From positions 62,001 to 126,000 of the forward strand of contig CALSFV010000126.1 in the NCBI GenBank assembly GCA_943737045.1: DNA of 64,000 bases, in the 5' to 3' direction. Below, one piece after another: positions 11,038 through 23,535 of this stretch. The position numbers were made by a program, and so were the translations under genes. The notes under the pieces are model-generated. The model did not search any database and was not told where the DNA came from. It was given only the letters and a program-made list of their open reading frames with translations. The DNA comes from Parapristionchus giblindavisi. Taxonomy: Eukaryota > Nematoda > Chromadorea > Rhabditida > Diplogasteridae. Position 1 is the first letter of the stretch. Every line of letters starts with the position of its first letter.

Positions 11038-12619
11038 TTAAATACATTTGAAAAATTTTTATTGGATGTGTGCTCGTTGAAGAGACCTATGAAGAGAAAA
11101 AACTAAATATTTCGCTGTGGACGCTTTTTTATAAAAGACATATAGTAGTATATTCCACAGTATGCAGTTTGGCAGTCTGAGTCATTCGATGATCCAAACT
11201 GCGAAAATTTTGGGGAGTCATTTGATGATTGATACATTCATGCTTTGCGAAATTTTACCTCTTTTTCGTTTTGACTGTGTGATATCCAATTCGTATTGTG
11301 TCAAATTCATTGTGAAATTCCATTCATCCAATTTAGTCACAATAGCGAATACGTAAAACGGTAAAACCAAATTATCAGAGATTTTGAGAATCCCTAATTG
11401 TAAGTAGTAATGAGATTGGAGACTTTTAAAGGCTAAAATTGAAAGAAAAATGTTCCACGACTTTTCGCCGCGTAGGCGTTTCAATCGTTGTTTTTTTTAC
11501 CAGGATGATCAACTAAAAGTTGATAGAATGTGAATCTTTACGATCAAACATCATTTCAGGTTGAAAAACTTGATGAAATTAGCAGACCTAATAATCACGT
11601 TTGATCGAAAAATGTGTGTGAGATGTTGAAATTTGTTTCGAGATGCGAGGGGGTTTAATTTCACAATTTCGAATATATCGATTTACAATTTTATTTTTGT
11701 TAGAAGATCAAAATACCGAATGGAATGTATTGGATCGCTAAAATTCTTCAGTACCTTAACACAACCGCTTTGATTCACGTTGGATCAAAAACGAAAATGG
11801 CATTATTTCACTATTATTTTACATTCATTAAATCTTATGCCATTTGCCTATATTTCGTAATTGAAAGCACATAAACCAATTATCGATCAATTGATAAGTC
11901 GCTTACTATTCTATAACGCTAAAAATAATAATCAAAATGCTGTCATTAATCTCTAGTTTGGCTTCACCATGATCCTGTTTACGTTTGACTAGAGAACCAT
12001 GCCCTACGTAGAGAATTCGTAATATAGCACGTTTAATCTTATTTCAATTTCTTTTATAGAATGATTAGATTATGCAGAAATGAAGGAATTATTTTGTGTG
12101 TTTGAACTTTAAAGTAGATTCAAGTTTAAGAAACCAAACAAGGATATAATACAAAAAATATATAGATTCAAAAAAATAATACATTCAGATGAATTATAAA
12201 GGAAACAGGGACACATTTTTCTCTCTAATTTTTAGCAAATATGCTTCAATGTGATCTCTTTAATGTATGATAATTTCAGGCTAAACGAGGGAAGTTTTTC
12301 GATCAAAGATTTACGAACGCTGGAATTGGTAAATTTTTTTTAAAACACATTAAATTTTGTCTCACTATTTTCCCATGGCCCAGATAATATTTTATTTGCT
12401 CAATAGCTTCTCCATAGAATATCACATATTAAGTTTAAAATTCATAATTTTTTAAATATAAAATTTGTAATCGAATCGTTTTTGTAACGAGAATTGTGAA
12501 TTGTGGTGTGCCTTTTAGTATGCGAAGACGTTCCCGAATCGGCTATTTTGGCTATTCTGCTAGTTTGAAACATTTTTCACCCCGTTTCTTTACCATGACT
12601 GAAGTAGTTATATGAAGTA

Positions 12620-13108
12620 CAGCCCCGCAGAGTCTCCCTTCGTGCATGTGATCCCGGGGATCCCCGGGATCCCCCCGCGCTCCTCGATTTTTTGTGCTGT
12701 GAATATTGAATATCAGGTGTGGCAATTGTTACTATTCTTTTTCTCTCTACTTGAACTATTTTATTAAGGAAAGTTTGGAATTTTATCAATTACGTAGCTC
12801 GAGAACAGATATTGAAATTATTAATTTTTAGCAAATGCCGCGCAAAAAACTTGAAGAAGTCGCGCACACTCGGCTTTATTAATCTCAAAGTGACTTTTTT
12901 CGGCATTTCTATTTCTTAGGATAATTTAATTGACAAGCTTTCAAAAATTTCAAACTTTCCTTAATAAAATAGTTCAAGTAGAGAGAAAAAGAATAGTAAC
13001 AATTGTCACACCTGATATTCAATATTCACAGCACAAAAATTCGAGGAGCACGGGGGGATCCCGGGGATCCCCGGGATCACATGCACGAAGAGAGATTCTG
13101 CGGGGCTG
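12620..13108. mobile_element. TA-flanked MITE with CAGCCCCGCAGA ends
   Basis: The inverted arms begin CAGCCCCGCAGA and continue through GATCCCGGGGATCCCCGGG and an AT-rich part, with a spacer at about 12790-12935. TA flanks the element on both sides (12618-12619, 13109-13110). The duplicate block carries the empty site with a single TA at 50637-50638, which fixes the ends. No open frame is credible. Tc1/mariner superfamily is inferred from the TA target. Confidence 0.9.
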
Positions 13109-13129
13109 TACTCTTCCTCTTCCTTTGAG

Positions 13130-13310
13130 TGCAGCTGCACTGGTGCCGTGATGGTGAGGCTACTCCTCGTCCTTCTTTTCCAAGTTTTATTCGATCTTGG
13201 CTCTTTAAAAAATAGTAGATGGTATCGTTGTGAAATATATCATAGTTGTTGATGATGTTATGTACCGATAAATCTTTTCTGTTAACTTCTTTGTCTTCTT
13301 TGTCACATAT
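13130..13310 (-). repeat. Copy 2 of the conserved-frame segment
   Basis: On the minus strand it reads CICDKEDKEVNRKDLSVHN then NNYDIFHND. The 13312-13807 element interrupts it at its 5' side, splitting it from sequence that is continuous at 44770-44922. Confidence 0.45.
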
Positions 13311-13311
13311 A

Positions 13312-13807
13312 CAGTGGTGCACGTAAGCCTTTTCAACAGGCTCCACGCGGCGTAGCGCCGCACCACGCCTGGCGTTTTTCCCGATGAATAAAGAGTTAAA
13401 AATTATGTTTATAGTATCGATCGCTTACCTGTTTGGGAGGCTAAAATATGCCATAGTAACCAAAATTTTTGGTTGTGTCTGAATAGTTTTTCCAAAATTA
13501 TCAAAACTATCACACCATTATAATAATTTGAATTCCCGCTCACGCCGCGAGTTTACCGCGCGTTGCTTTTGCGCGGGAATATTTAAATTTTCAAAATTAC
13601 AAAAGTACGAATTTTGGAAAAACTATTCAGACACAACCAAAAATTTTGGTTACTATGGCATATTTTAGCCTCCCCAACAGGTAAGCGATCGATACTATAA
13701 ACATAATTTTTAACTCTTTATTCATCGAGAAAAACGCCAGGCGTGGTGGGGCGTGGTGCGGCGCTACGCCGCGTGGAGCCTGTTGAAAAGGCTTACGTGC
13801 ACCACTG
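13312..13807. mobile_element. TA-flanked palindromic MITE with CAGTGGTGCACGTAAGCC ends
   Basis: The arms are nearly perfect: CAGTGGTGCACGTAAGCC, a GCGGCGTAGCGCCGC self-complementary part, then AT-rich sequence up to a GC-rich spacer near 13545-13580. TA flanks both sides. The uninterrupted target is at 44816-44817 (reverse orientation). No coding capacity. Confidence 0.9.
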
Positions 13808-14086
13808 TATAAATCACAAAAGAGAATGAATACAATGGGAAACTTTATTCAAGAAAATACAATTAACGATTGGTCAACAAAACACAGTAATGAAATCAAT
13901 TGTGATAAAACGATCCTATATCATCCACGAATCATTCAATACAGAGAAATAACAGTGCAACAATATCAAAAACCGATAAAAACACAAAATAATTTAAAAT
14001 CGCGTTTTGAATAATTTGCTCAGCGAGTAATGAGTTCCTGATTATTACGGGGGCACAATTTATACTTTCCTAATTAGGGTCCTTAA

Positions 14087-14460
14087 AGAAGGGGACCCAC
14101 GAGTTTTTTCGTGACAAAACTGGCCAGGCAGAAATATATATCACATTTCCCTGCATCCAAAAACAATTTTCTCTAAAATTATAGGTACACTGGAATACCG
14201 TAATCCGAGCTCAAAGCTCGTTATTCCCCCAAGATGTCCTCAGGGAACGCGCGCAATTTCAAATATGAAAGACAAATGTATTGAGAATTGCAAACGGGAA
14301 TCGAACCCGCGTGGCGCGGTTACAAGCGCCTACTACTAACCAGTGAGCTACACGCTCTATGCACTCAATCTCTCTATTCTAATAGAGAATATAGCGCCAA
14401 TTCCTATCTCCCACGTTAGCCATGACAATAATGCACACTAAATCTCCTGGTTCCCCTTCT
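14087..14460. mobile_element. TTAA-flanked element carrying a tRNA-like sequence
   Basis: It starts AGAAGGGGACCCACGAG and ends GGTTCCCCTTCT between two TTAA copies (14083-14086, 14461-14464). Two empty sites with a single TTAA exist, at 61415-61418 and, inverted, at 30093-30096. Its middle holds a minus-strand tRNA-like body. Confidence 0.9.
14289..14357 (-). tRNA. tRNA-like sequence (Tyr-type anticodon loop), probably a pseudogene or SINE head
   Basis: On the minus strand it shows AGCTCACTGGTTAGTAG (D arm, A box), GGCGCTTGTAACCGCGCC (anticodon arm with GTA in the loop) and GGGTTCGATTCCCG (T arm, B box). The anticodon loop has 8 bases instead of 7 and the acceptor stem pairs poorly, so a working tRNA is unlikely. 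It lies inside the TTAA element. Confidence 0.4.
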
Positions 14461-14570
14461 TTAATCAAATTTTTACCTAATTAGGTTCCACTAATCACTT
14501 TTTTATCAAATTTAGTTTCGATTTTTCATGCTGTGATAATTGATTATTTTAATTAATATTTCTTTTGCAG

Positions 14571-14645
14571 AAAAACGATGAAGATGTCGTCGATGAAGAT
14601 AAATCATCTTCATCTTTTCCTACACAATCATGTTTTTATTATTAG
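14571..14645 (+). pseudogene. Isolated terminal exon of the zinc-finger gene family
   Basis: After TTTTGCAG comes a 25-codon exon reading KNDEDVVDEDKSSSSFPTQS and ending CFYY-stop. It matches the terminal exon at 24332-24406, but the upstream sequence is not zinc-finger exons: it is repeat shared with 61145-61520 and 30050-30360. It is either the remnant of an upstream family member or an exon trapped in a repeat. Confidence 0.6.
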
Positions 14646-14777
14646 AAGTTATTCCATATCCTGTTAAATTGATGACTACTTGTTTTCTATCGATCCGTTG
14701 TTGTTTATTTCAAATTTTATGCTAATTTTTTCTTGTTTTCAAGTTTTTCATTCTCTGTTGATGTTATGAACCAACTA

Positions 14778-16214
14778 CAGTATAGGTCAAAAGTCATGGG
14801 ACACTTTTTCATTATTTTATAACTTTTGATCCAGGAAAGCAATCAAGCTCATCTTTTGAGACAATGTGCAGAATTTATCAAGGAATAATACCACGATGTG
14901 TTGGTGTAATTAAATTAGTTCACTGATGCGTAGTGATGACGCAACCGAAGTACACTTCTTTTGAAAATTCCCATTTCTTTAGTGAAAAGCCCTGTTCTTC
15001 AGGAACACTGTGAGAGTGGAGACCCCCACTAGGGCTGTACAGTCAAACAATCCGGAATGGCTCCGACTCCGATTTCAAGCTGTAGCAGGGTCGCAACTTT
15101 GACCCCCAAAATTTCTAACTCTGCTTCTAGATGTGCTAACAACCCGTTCTAAGTGCTGAAATGATGCTAGTGGCGAGTAATGTTTATCCCCACATTACGG
15201 TAGTCATGGCTCGCCATTTGCCCTCAGGGCATAAAATAAATTTTTTTGGGGAGGTCCGATTTTGAGACCCTACCGTTCAGAGGGCGGGTCTTCTAAAATT
15301 ATGGTTCCTGTGCAAGCAGCTTGGTAATGTATCATATATGTATTTCCCTTATTTTGGTTAAGTTCCGATTCCTTTCAGACCCGCAGCAAACGCTCTGCTG
15401 AGGTCTACTCGGTTGTAGCGAATAAAGATTAAAATACAAAGATCAAAGATCAAAGTTCAGAAATAGTGCAAAAACTTTTGTGAACATCTCTAATATGCAT
15501 TGGTACTTTGAAGCTAAGAGATTTCATCAATAGAGGGCCAGGGGCGAGAGCAGTAACAGAGACAGCGCAAGAGCTCGCACCGAGTAGACCTCAGCATAAA
15601 GTTTGCTGCGGGTCTGAAAGGAATCGGAACTTAACCAAAATAAGGGAAACACATATATGATACATCGCAAAGCTACCTGCGGAGGAACCATAATTTTAGA
15701 AGACAAGCCCTCTGAACGGTAGGGTCTCAAAATCAGTCCTTCCGAAAAAATTGATTTTCATGCCCTGAGGGCGAACGAAGAGCTATGACTACCATAAACT
15801 GGGAATAAACATCGCTTACCATTAGCATCATTTTGGCGCTTAGAACGGGTTGTTAGCACATCTAGAAGCAGAGTTATAAATTTTGGGGGGTCAAAGTTGC
15901 GACACTTCTACAGCTTGAAATCGGAGTCGGCGCCATTCCGGATTGTTTGACTGTACAGCCCTAGTGGGGGTCTCCACTCTCACAGTGTTCCTGAAGAACA
16001 GGGCTTTTCACTAAAGAAATGGAAATTTTCAAAAAAGTGTACTTCGGTAGCGTCATCACTACGCATCAGTGAACTAATTTAATCGCACCAACACATCATG
16101 GTATTATTCCTTGATAAATTCTGTACATTGTCTCAAAAGATGAGCTTGATTGCTTTCCTGGATCAAAAGTTATAAAATAATGAAAAAGTGTCCCATGACT
16201 TTTGACCTATACTG
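14778..16214. mobile_element. 1437-bp long-inverted-repeat TA element, copy 1
   Basis: It begins CAGTATAGGTCAAAAGTCAT and ends with the reverse complement; the arms are about 600 bp each. TA flanks it at 14776-14777 and 16215-16216. The empty target is at 61730-61731. A second copy of exactly the same length is at 44925-46361. Open frames inside come from the arms and look non-coding, so movement must depend on a transposase elsewhere. Confidence 0.93.
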
Positions 16215-16984
16215 TAGCAGGTCATAAATATATTTGCCAATAATTAATTTCAACATGAAAATTAACAATATTACAAGGATAGATCAATCTACAACAAGGG
16301 ACTCTAGAGGGACAGCGAGAGGTCCAAGAGGGAGAGTTACAAGAGTATCAAATTTCTGGCACAGTGACTTGACTTTGATAGCAGAGAGAACACTCAACAT
16401 AAAAAAATTCCTCGAATAAAATGGTCTTTGCGTTTCATAAAAATGCTCTTAGGCACAATGTTGGTGAAAAATCAAAATAACACAAAATATTGTATCAATT
16501 TTCAGATTTTTGAATAATTTCAGGAAGAAAATCGATGATATTTGTCATACGGTATTGTGTATTATCTGCGAAGTTGTAAATTTTACAACTATCGGACTAT
16601 TTTAATCTAGAATTTCATTTTTAATGTTTTTTTATCTTTCTATCGCCGTTTTCATTCTGCAGGATAACTAACTCATGGGTTTTTGAGTCGTTGTTCGTGT
16701 TTGAATTGATATTTCATGTTGTTTTGTTTCTGTTGAAGTTCTATATCGGCACATGCGTTTTTTATTAGCTATTCACTTGCTCAAATTAAGAGAAAATATT
16801 TTTTGGGTTTTGAGTGCACAAAAATGTTGTGTCTTAAAAACGCTCTGTGTCCCAGCCATGATTTGAACGGAAAATGAAGGGATATTATCTCTTATCTCTT
16901 AGCTCAAATAATTGTCTCCTCATACACGCTCGTTTTTGTTCTATTCTGCACTTCCTTCGCTGTCTTTTAATCATCGCTCATTTT

Positions 16985-17000
16985 TAAGAAGTCTGACAAT
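16985..17000 (+). promoter_or_regulatory. Possible 5' splice acceptor before the zinc-finger start codon
   Basis: A pyrimidine-rich run ending TTTTTAAG lies about 10 bases before the ATG in this copy and in the copy at 62329. It could be a trans-splice site or the end of a 5'-UTR intron. Sequence alone does not decide. Confidence 0.25.
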
Positions 17001-19883
17001 ATGAATGATTCTAACTCGCTTTCCAATCGTTCGATAGAGGAATGGTGTGAACTCGTGAGTCCTTTTGTTTCTCTCTTATTGTTTCAAGGAACATGGGTTC
17101 GATTCCGTCATTGTGTCAATCATTTGCCCACCTAAATTAACTGTTTCAAGTGTTAAGAATGACAAAACTTACGTCTTTCATTGTCGAAAAGATCATTAGA
17201 TGGATTAGCAGCATTCTGATTTCTGTCCTTTAAAGGACAAATTTGTTCCTCTCTCTCTCACTGTTTCAAGGATCGTGGTTCTATGTCCTCCTCAAACTGC
17301 GCTGCCTCTGGGGATGGAGCCTCTGGGACCTATGATCCGCAATTGGTCCGAGCTTCTATAGTAGTGCCGATTGGCTTATTGGTTCATAGCTACAATACAA
17401 TTCAATGACCTTGATCAAGCACAGAACCATTTGGGAGGGGAATGGTTGCCGCTAAACCATACGTGGGCGGACATTGCCGCTGGAAATGAAATTCGGGGGG
17501 TCGGACGCAAAAATCGGGGGGTAGGAAGCAAAAAATGGAGCTTTTATACGTCATTTTGATTGATTTTTTTGGAAATCGGGGGGTCGGATGCAAAAAAATC
17601 GGGGGTGTATTGCCGCTAGCGGCAGTGGAGCCCACGTATGCGCTAAACGACTGGGTTCGACTCTCTCCCAGAGTCAATCATTTGCCAACTTATATCAACT
17701 GTTTTGAAAGCACTGAATGTGAGAGCACAAACATCCTACTTATAGCCATACAATTATTACAATTTGAGCGGAAAATAACGATTTTTCTAAATCGACCAAC
17801 AGTATTTCGAAAATCGACCCACTATTTAAAATAATCCTGTAAGGGCGCCGAAAAAGATTATAGCTTGTGATCCGTTCTATCACCCATACCGTGTCTGTAG
17901 TCTCATTTTCAGGCTACTGAGTCTTCCCTCAAGAACAACGAAGAGATATTGTATTTGATGATGCGAATTCTGAATCTGATGAAGTTGGCCAAGGACTCTG
18001 AGTGTCGCAACATTACGGTAATCTTTTGAGTGTTTTTTAAAATAAAAATTTGTTAGTTTTAATTAAATTAATACTTCGCTGTTTTTATTGAAAAACATAT
18101 TAAACAAATCAATGCAAGTTGTATATATTTCAGGTCAACCATACCAAGTTCCGTGAGGTTATTTATGCCTTGAGAAGATACCCTCTCAATCGATTCAGGT
18201 ATAATATTGAATAATTGAAGCATTGGAGTCAGTTAACTTCTTTGCATCTTTGGATGCTTGATAAATAAATAAATAATAAAATAAATAAATAAATAATAAA
18301 ATTGGATTTGAGGCAAGATCCCGTTCATGAACTCGTGTATGGCATTGCCCAGTCAACTATGCAAATGATGACATCGATCATTCAATCTAATCAGGTCAGA
18401 TTATAAGTCGAAAAGTATGTTACAAAGTACCAAGCCTGACCGGATTTTGTGCAAAATTTCATAAAAATCGAAAAACCTGACCGGATTTTGAGCCAAATTT
18501 GCCTAAAATTGAAAAACCTGACCGCATTTTACAATCCGGCTATTCGACATATGGGTCAGATAGTTATTTATTTATTTATTCCATCAAATATAAATGTTCA
18601 TAATCGCATTACTGACACATATATTGTTATTATATTGTATATATACAGATGCAAACCCTCACTATTATGTTTTGGAATTAGTGTTTTCTTCGGAAAGTGA
18701 ACTAGATATCGAGTATAATATATATCAAAAGATTTACTTTCTTATAGACTTAGCGGCCGAAACGTCATAGGTCACATTATTAGCTAACTTATATATTTTA
18801 AAATTTTACATTTAAAGTACATGCAAAGCTATACATTGTGCATTTATTATTGATGTTATTAATTTAATTTTACAGAACGAGAACATTCGAGATGGTTCGC
18901 AGTCACTCTTGAACATCAAACAGGAAGTGACTGATGATTGTCATACTTCTGCTCTTTATTTTCAGGTTTCTTTCCATTTTTCATATTTATATATTGAAAT
19001 GAATGTAATTTGAATGTCTTCGCTCTGACTACACTCAATCATTGTGTCTGCCAGTATAACTGACTAGATTTATTTATTTGTTTATTTGTTCACTCTCATG
19101 GTATTCTTGTTGTATGATAATCTTCCCCGGTTCTTGCAGAATTTGATGACGTTGGAGGAAGACGAGGACGTCAAGCCTACATTGTTCGATACAAGTGTCC
19201 AGCCAATTGGGAGTGAACAAGGAAACCTAATCGAATCAATCAATTCAGACGTCAAAGCTCAGGTATTCTTCCAAAACAGTTCACCCATGAAAGTACTGAT
19301 TTGATCTTTGTTCTTTGATATATGACAATACTGACTTGATCTTTGATCTTTGACAGTATCCATATCCTATGCATCTCCGATCGTTTATAATATTATGATT
19401 CTTTATCTAGATGGGAACCTCGACACAAGAAGTTCTTGAATCAACTGTGGTTGTTATCGATGAAACATCTTCTGATGGACTTCTTCGTAATGTAATGGCT
19501 ACGGAAGAACGACCAAAGGATGTAAATGTATGCAAACATGCCCTATATTTCATTTTATAATTTATTTATTTATTTATGTATCTGTTTATCCATCAGTTAA
19601 AATAAATAAATAAAGTGTTGGTCAAAATTCATAAATTGAGAATGCTTCGGACGAGGGACGTTCATCAGTGAAGAAATCAAGGAAGCGTCCATCAAATCAG
19701 GTGAGATGTGTAGGGATAAGTGGTATGCAAGACATAAATATGACCATTCATCTATCCCATGGCGTAGTGGTAAAAGCGCTGCCTAGCAAGTTTTCTTGAA
19801 ATACGTCACGAACTTGTTCTAACGTCGCGGGTTGGAAACCCATTGCCGAACTTTCCTATTGTCAAAATTTCATGCATTTGTAA

Positions 19884-19933
<50 letters not shown>

Positions 19934-22900
19934 CTATAATTTGAAGGAAGAGACTGGGACTGAGAAGGAGCGTCGCGTGAAAGACGAATCGGACAAGGAT
20001 TCGGATGGTGACAGTGCACGCGACGAGGTATGCGACCACCATAGGTGGGCATGTGAAAACGAATTCTTTTTGCGCACAGCCTTGCCTTCCCTTGCGGGGC
20101 CTTGCGCATAGCTTTGCCTCACAAAAATTAAAAAAAATTCAGTAAAATCTGCAAAAAATGGCCGTGCGCATAGCCTTGCCTTACAATTCCCCCGTTTGCG
20201 CAAAGCCTTTTCCGCCAGCGTGCTCACCTATGGAGACCACTCTATTATACTCGGGTTTTTCAAAACTTAAAGTTTGCAAGTTTTCTTGAAATACGTCACG
20301 AACTTGTTCTAGACTTCAAGTAAACAGCAAGTGAAAGAACATTTGACGAAAGGCATTACAGTATACCACACCTCCTTAATTAGACTTACGTTTCGCTCGT
20401 AGTTTACTTAGAGCTTAAAGTAAACTTCGAATGGCCAGAATCACTTTCCATTTCACTACTCATTTCACCGTCAAATCGCAATTATTTCACTTCAACTGCT
20501 GTCGCGCATCGTGCGTAGATAAATTATTATTATTTTTATTTTAATTTTAAATTGTACAGAGTGTATCGTTGAAAGAGGATGATGGACACAGTTCGATCAA
20601 GCGACAACGCAATTCCACCAACACTGGTCAAGTCCCACTCACATGTCCATTGTGCAAGGTGTATATATTTGTGTCTATTTTTTCACATTTCTTTTCCCAA
20701 CTAATTGCAAGCAACTAATGCAGACGTTGAAATTTATCCTTCTTTGAGAAGTACAGTCGCGCCGGAAAGTCAGTGCCAACTTTTTGTTTTTGTTATATTT
20801 TGTGAACCAATCGTGTTATCGGGCCGCTCTCGCGAGTTCTTATGGGAAATTTATCGAGGAATCCGACCCTGATATTGACGAGTCATGAAAAATTCTCATT
20901 ATTGCGTAATGATGACGCAATCGAAGTGCACTTTTTTGAAAAATCATATCTCAGAGGAAAATTTTTTCCAGCCTACCGTTCTTCTAGAAGTTTGAGATCT
21001 TCGTGTCGGCTACTCAGAAAATTTTTTTTAGATTGCTGCGATTTTTTTCAACCGCGGCGGCCTTGCTGCAAGATGGCGGCTGCAAACTCATATCTCAGCT
21101 CCAAGACATGCTAGAACCTCGTTCTTGGGATCAAAATGATCCTTATCATGTCCCAAACAATCCCTGAATGTATGGTCTTGATCGGACCACAATTGCCTTC
21201 AGTACACCAAAAAGTCATTTTTTCCGATGACCTCACTTTGAGGGCCTACAATTATGAGAGTGATTTTTCTAAAAATGTGGCTCTTGTGCTAAAATGTGCC
21301 GAATCCATCCCAGAAGTCATCTTCACATTTTGGTGAAAGCAGCTTGCTTCCCATTTTCACGGCAAGCGTCAAGCGAGAAGGCACTCGTTACGGCGGCGCA
21401 CCTCCAGCCCTTTCCCTCCATCCCCTTCTCTCTTCCTTGTAAGGGGAGCGGTGCGCGCACGCGCTGTGAGTGCGTGCGGTAAAGACTGATGTGGCACCGA
21501 GGGTTTGCAAGATGGGTCCACCCAAACTCGTAGGCATATTCTATGATGGATTTGGCACATTTTAGCACAAGAGCCACATTTTTAGAAAAATCACTCTCAT
21601 AATTGTAGGCCCTCAAAGTGAGGTCATCGGAAAAAATGACTTTTTGGTGTACTGAAGGCAATTGTGGTCCGATCAAGACCATACATTCAGGGATTGTTTG
21701 GGACATGATAAGGATCATTTTGATCCCAAGAACGAGGTTCTAGCATGTCTTGGAGCTGAGATATGAGTTTGCAGCCGCCATCTTGCAGCAAGGCCGCCGC
21801 GGTTGAAAAAAATCGCAGCAACCTAAAAAAAATTTTCTGAGTAGCCGACACGGCCCGATAACACGATTGGTTCACAAAATATAACAAAAACAAAAAGTTG
21901 GCACTGACTTTCCGGCGCGACTGTACATCAAATATTTTGTGAAATATCGAATTGGTTTCTGTACAATTTTTTGAAAATAAAAATAATCACGTATTCATAC
22001 ATTTTCGGCGCTCTCACAGGATTTTTTCAAATATTTTATATATAGTGGGTCGATTGAGAAAAATCACATATTTTTCGCTTAAACTGTGATCATTCGCATA
22101 AAAATGAGTCTTATATAGTGGGTCGATCCGCACATTATGTGGGTAAGAAAATGTATGGTAGAAAAAAAACATGCTTTTCAGTGGTCTACATCTTCTCCTA
22201 TACAATTTATAAGCCATTTCACAAAGCTTCATCATTGTTCGATGGAAAAGGTTAATAATAACAATTATTATTATGATGTTCCTTGATTTTTTTCCAATTT
22301 CACATATAATGTGACATATATTCACTCTAATTTGCAACAGGAAGGAATTCATCTCATGTGTGATAGCTGTCGGACGATCATCGAAAGTCAAACCAAATTG
22401 AGAAATCACAAGGTTAGGCTAATGTCATGTTCAAATATAGCGAAACTAAATGCAGTAAACAGCTCGTTGCAAATTTTCAAAATGCGTCCAGTTTTTTTGC
22501 ATTTTTTTCAGGAATTTCCGGCTTAAAATTTTTCGCGGCAATCTCTTTTGTAATATGCGACCGGTTTTTCAACAATAAAAAAATGCCGAAATGCGGGAAG
22601 ACTTGGTAGTTTGTAACGTACTTTTGCATGTAAAGTATTTTTTACATTAATTTAATTATTAATTTTATTTTAGAAACAATGTGACTGTGAGACGGTGACG
22701 TTTCATGCGATGCCCGCTTCCCAACCGGTATGATGCAAAGCTAATTTCTACTTTTCACTTTTCCAACAACTTTTCCAACATTTTAACACCACATAACAAT
22801 CGATCCATTTATTTATTTGTTTATTATCATTTATTTATCCTTTACCTTTCGGTATGATCCAATCAATCCATTAGCCTTTCTAATTTCTTTTTCTTCAGCC

Positions 22901-23491
22901 TCGATTTGCTCTAGTGGATGGTGACATCTTCAAATGTCATTTGTGTGAGGTATACCTTTATTTATCAATTATAACATTTTGTAATTGTCAATTTTGTGTA
23001 TAACTATAATTTTTATATTTTGATAGTTTTTGCACTTCAGTATGGTGGTTTCTTAAGCAAACCTATTCAATACCACACCTGGGCAACTTTAGTCGCTGGA
23101 AATTAAAATCAGGAGGGTCGGGCACAAAAATTGGGTCGTACATTGCCAAGTTGAGGGGCTCTACGCATTTTTGAGTTAATGGTCGGGTGCGGAAACCGGG
23201 ATAGTCTTGAAACCGGGTTGGTCTTGAAACCGGGTTGGTCTTGAAACCGGGTTGATCTTGAAACCGGGTTGGTCTTGAAACCGGGTTGATCTTGAAACCG
23301 GGTTGGTCTTGAAACCGGGTTGGTCTATGTATGGTTCAATAGCATGAAATTAAACTATGATTGAAGGAGGAATCGGGCTACTCAACTGCCAAAGTGTCCC
23401 GTCTGTATAATCATCTATATGAAACACATCGCACGACATTCCGAAAGGTTCTACTCATTTTGCTACTCGAAAATAATAATAAAAATAATAA

Positions 23492-23535
<44 letters not shown>

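Larger units (their letters stand above)
10777..13312. repeat. Segmental duplicate A (pairs with 48803-50838, direct)
   Basis: Long stretches are identical or nearly so to 48803-50838. The chief difference is the 489-bp insertion at 12620-13108, absent from the other copy. Within the block a frame on the minus strand (TKLDEWNFTMNLTQYELDI at 11230-11340) also occurs at 49260-49370 and in a diverged form at 32330-32450 (plus). Otherwise no gene is visible. Confidence 0.85.
13809..18965. repeat. Segmental duplicate B (pairs with about 61145-64000, direct)
   Basis: The block carries the end of one zinc-finger gene copy and the start of the next, and matches the right end of the window closely. 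Differences are the 374-bp TTAA element (14087-14460), the 1437-bp TA element (14778-16214) and two segments of about 200 bp (16733-16928 and 17070-17240), all present here only. An inverted partial copy of 13826-14500 is at 30050-30360. Confidence 0.88.

Noticed and set aside
13826..14014. Frame ending NNLKSRFE, also at 61140-61346
   Set aside because: The third, inverted copy (30160-30360) has in-frame stops, so the segment behaves as a non-coding repeat.
15527..15730. 67-codon frame, repeated at 45674-45877
   Set aside because: It is part of the duplicated 1437-bp element. Conservation reflects the recent copies and no coding signature is visible.
17371..17834. Overlapping frames in the GC-rich inverted repeat of zinc-finger intron 1
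   Set aside because: They are frames through G-rich repeat sequence that changes length between the copies (6 compared with 17 G).
19806..20042. Minus-strand frame with a long isoleucine or tyrosine run
   Set aside because: Translation of the AAT microsatellite in other frames.
21136..21718. Frames of 66 and 131 codons starting MILIMSQTIPECM in the 20754-21923 element
   Set aside because: They are mirror images in the inverted arms of a non-autonomous element, with no transposase motifs.
23041..23080. Possible extra zinc-finger exon after CACTTCAG reading YGGFLSKPIQYH
   Set aside because: Spacing to a histidine is attractive, but the frame runs into a repeat with a stop and no donor. Direct joining of 22949 to 23367 gives a better finger (RLYNHLYETH).
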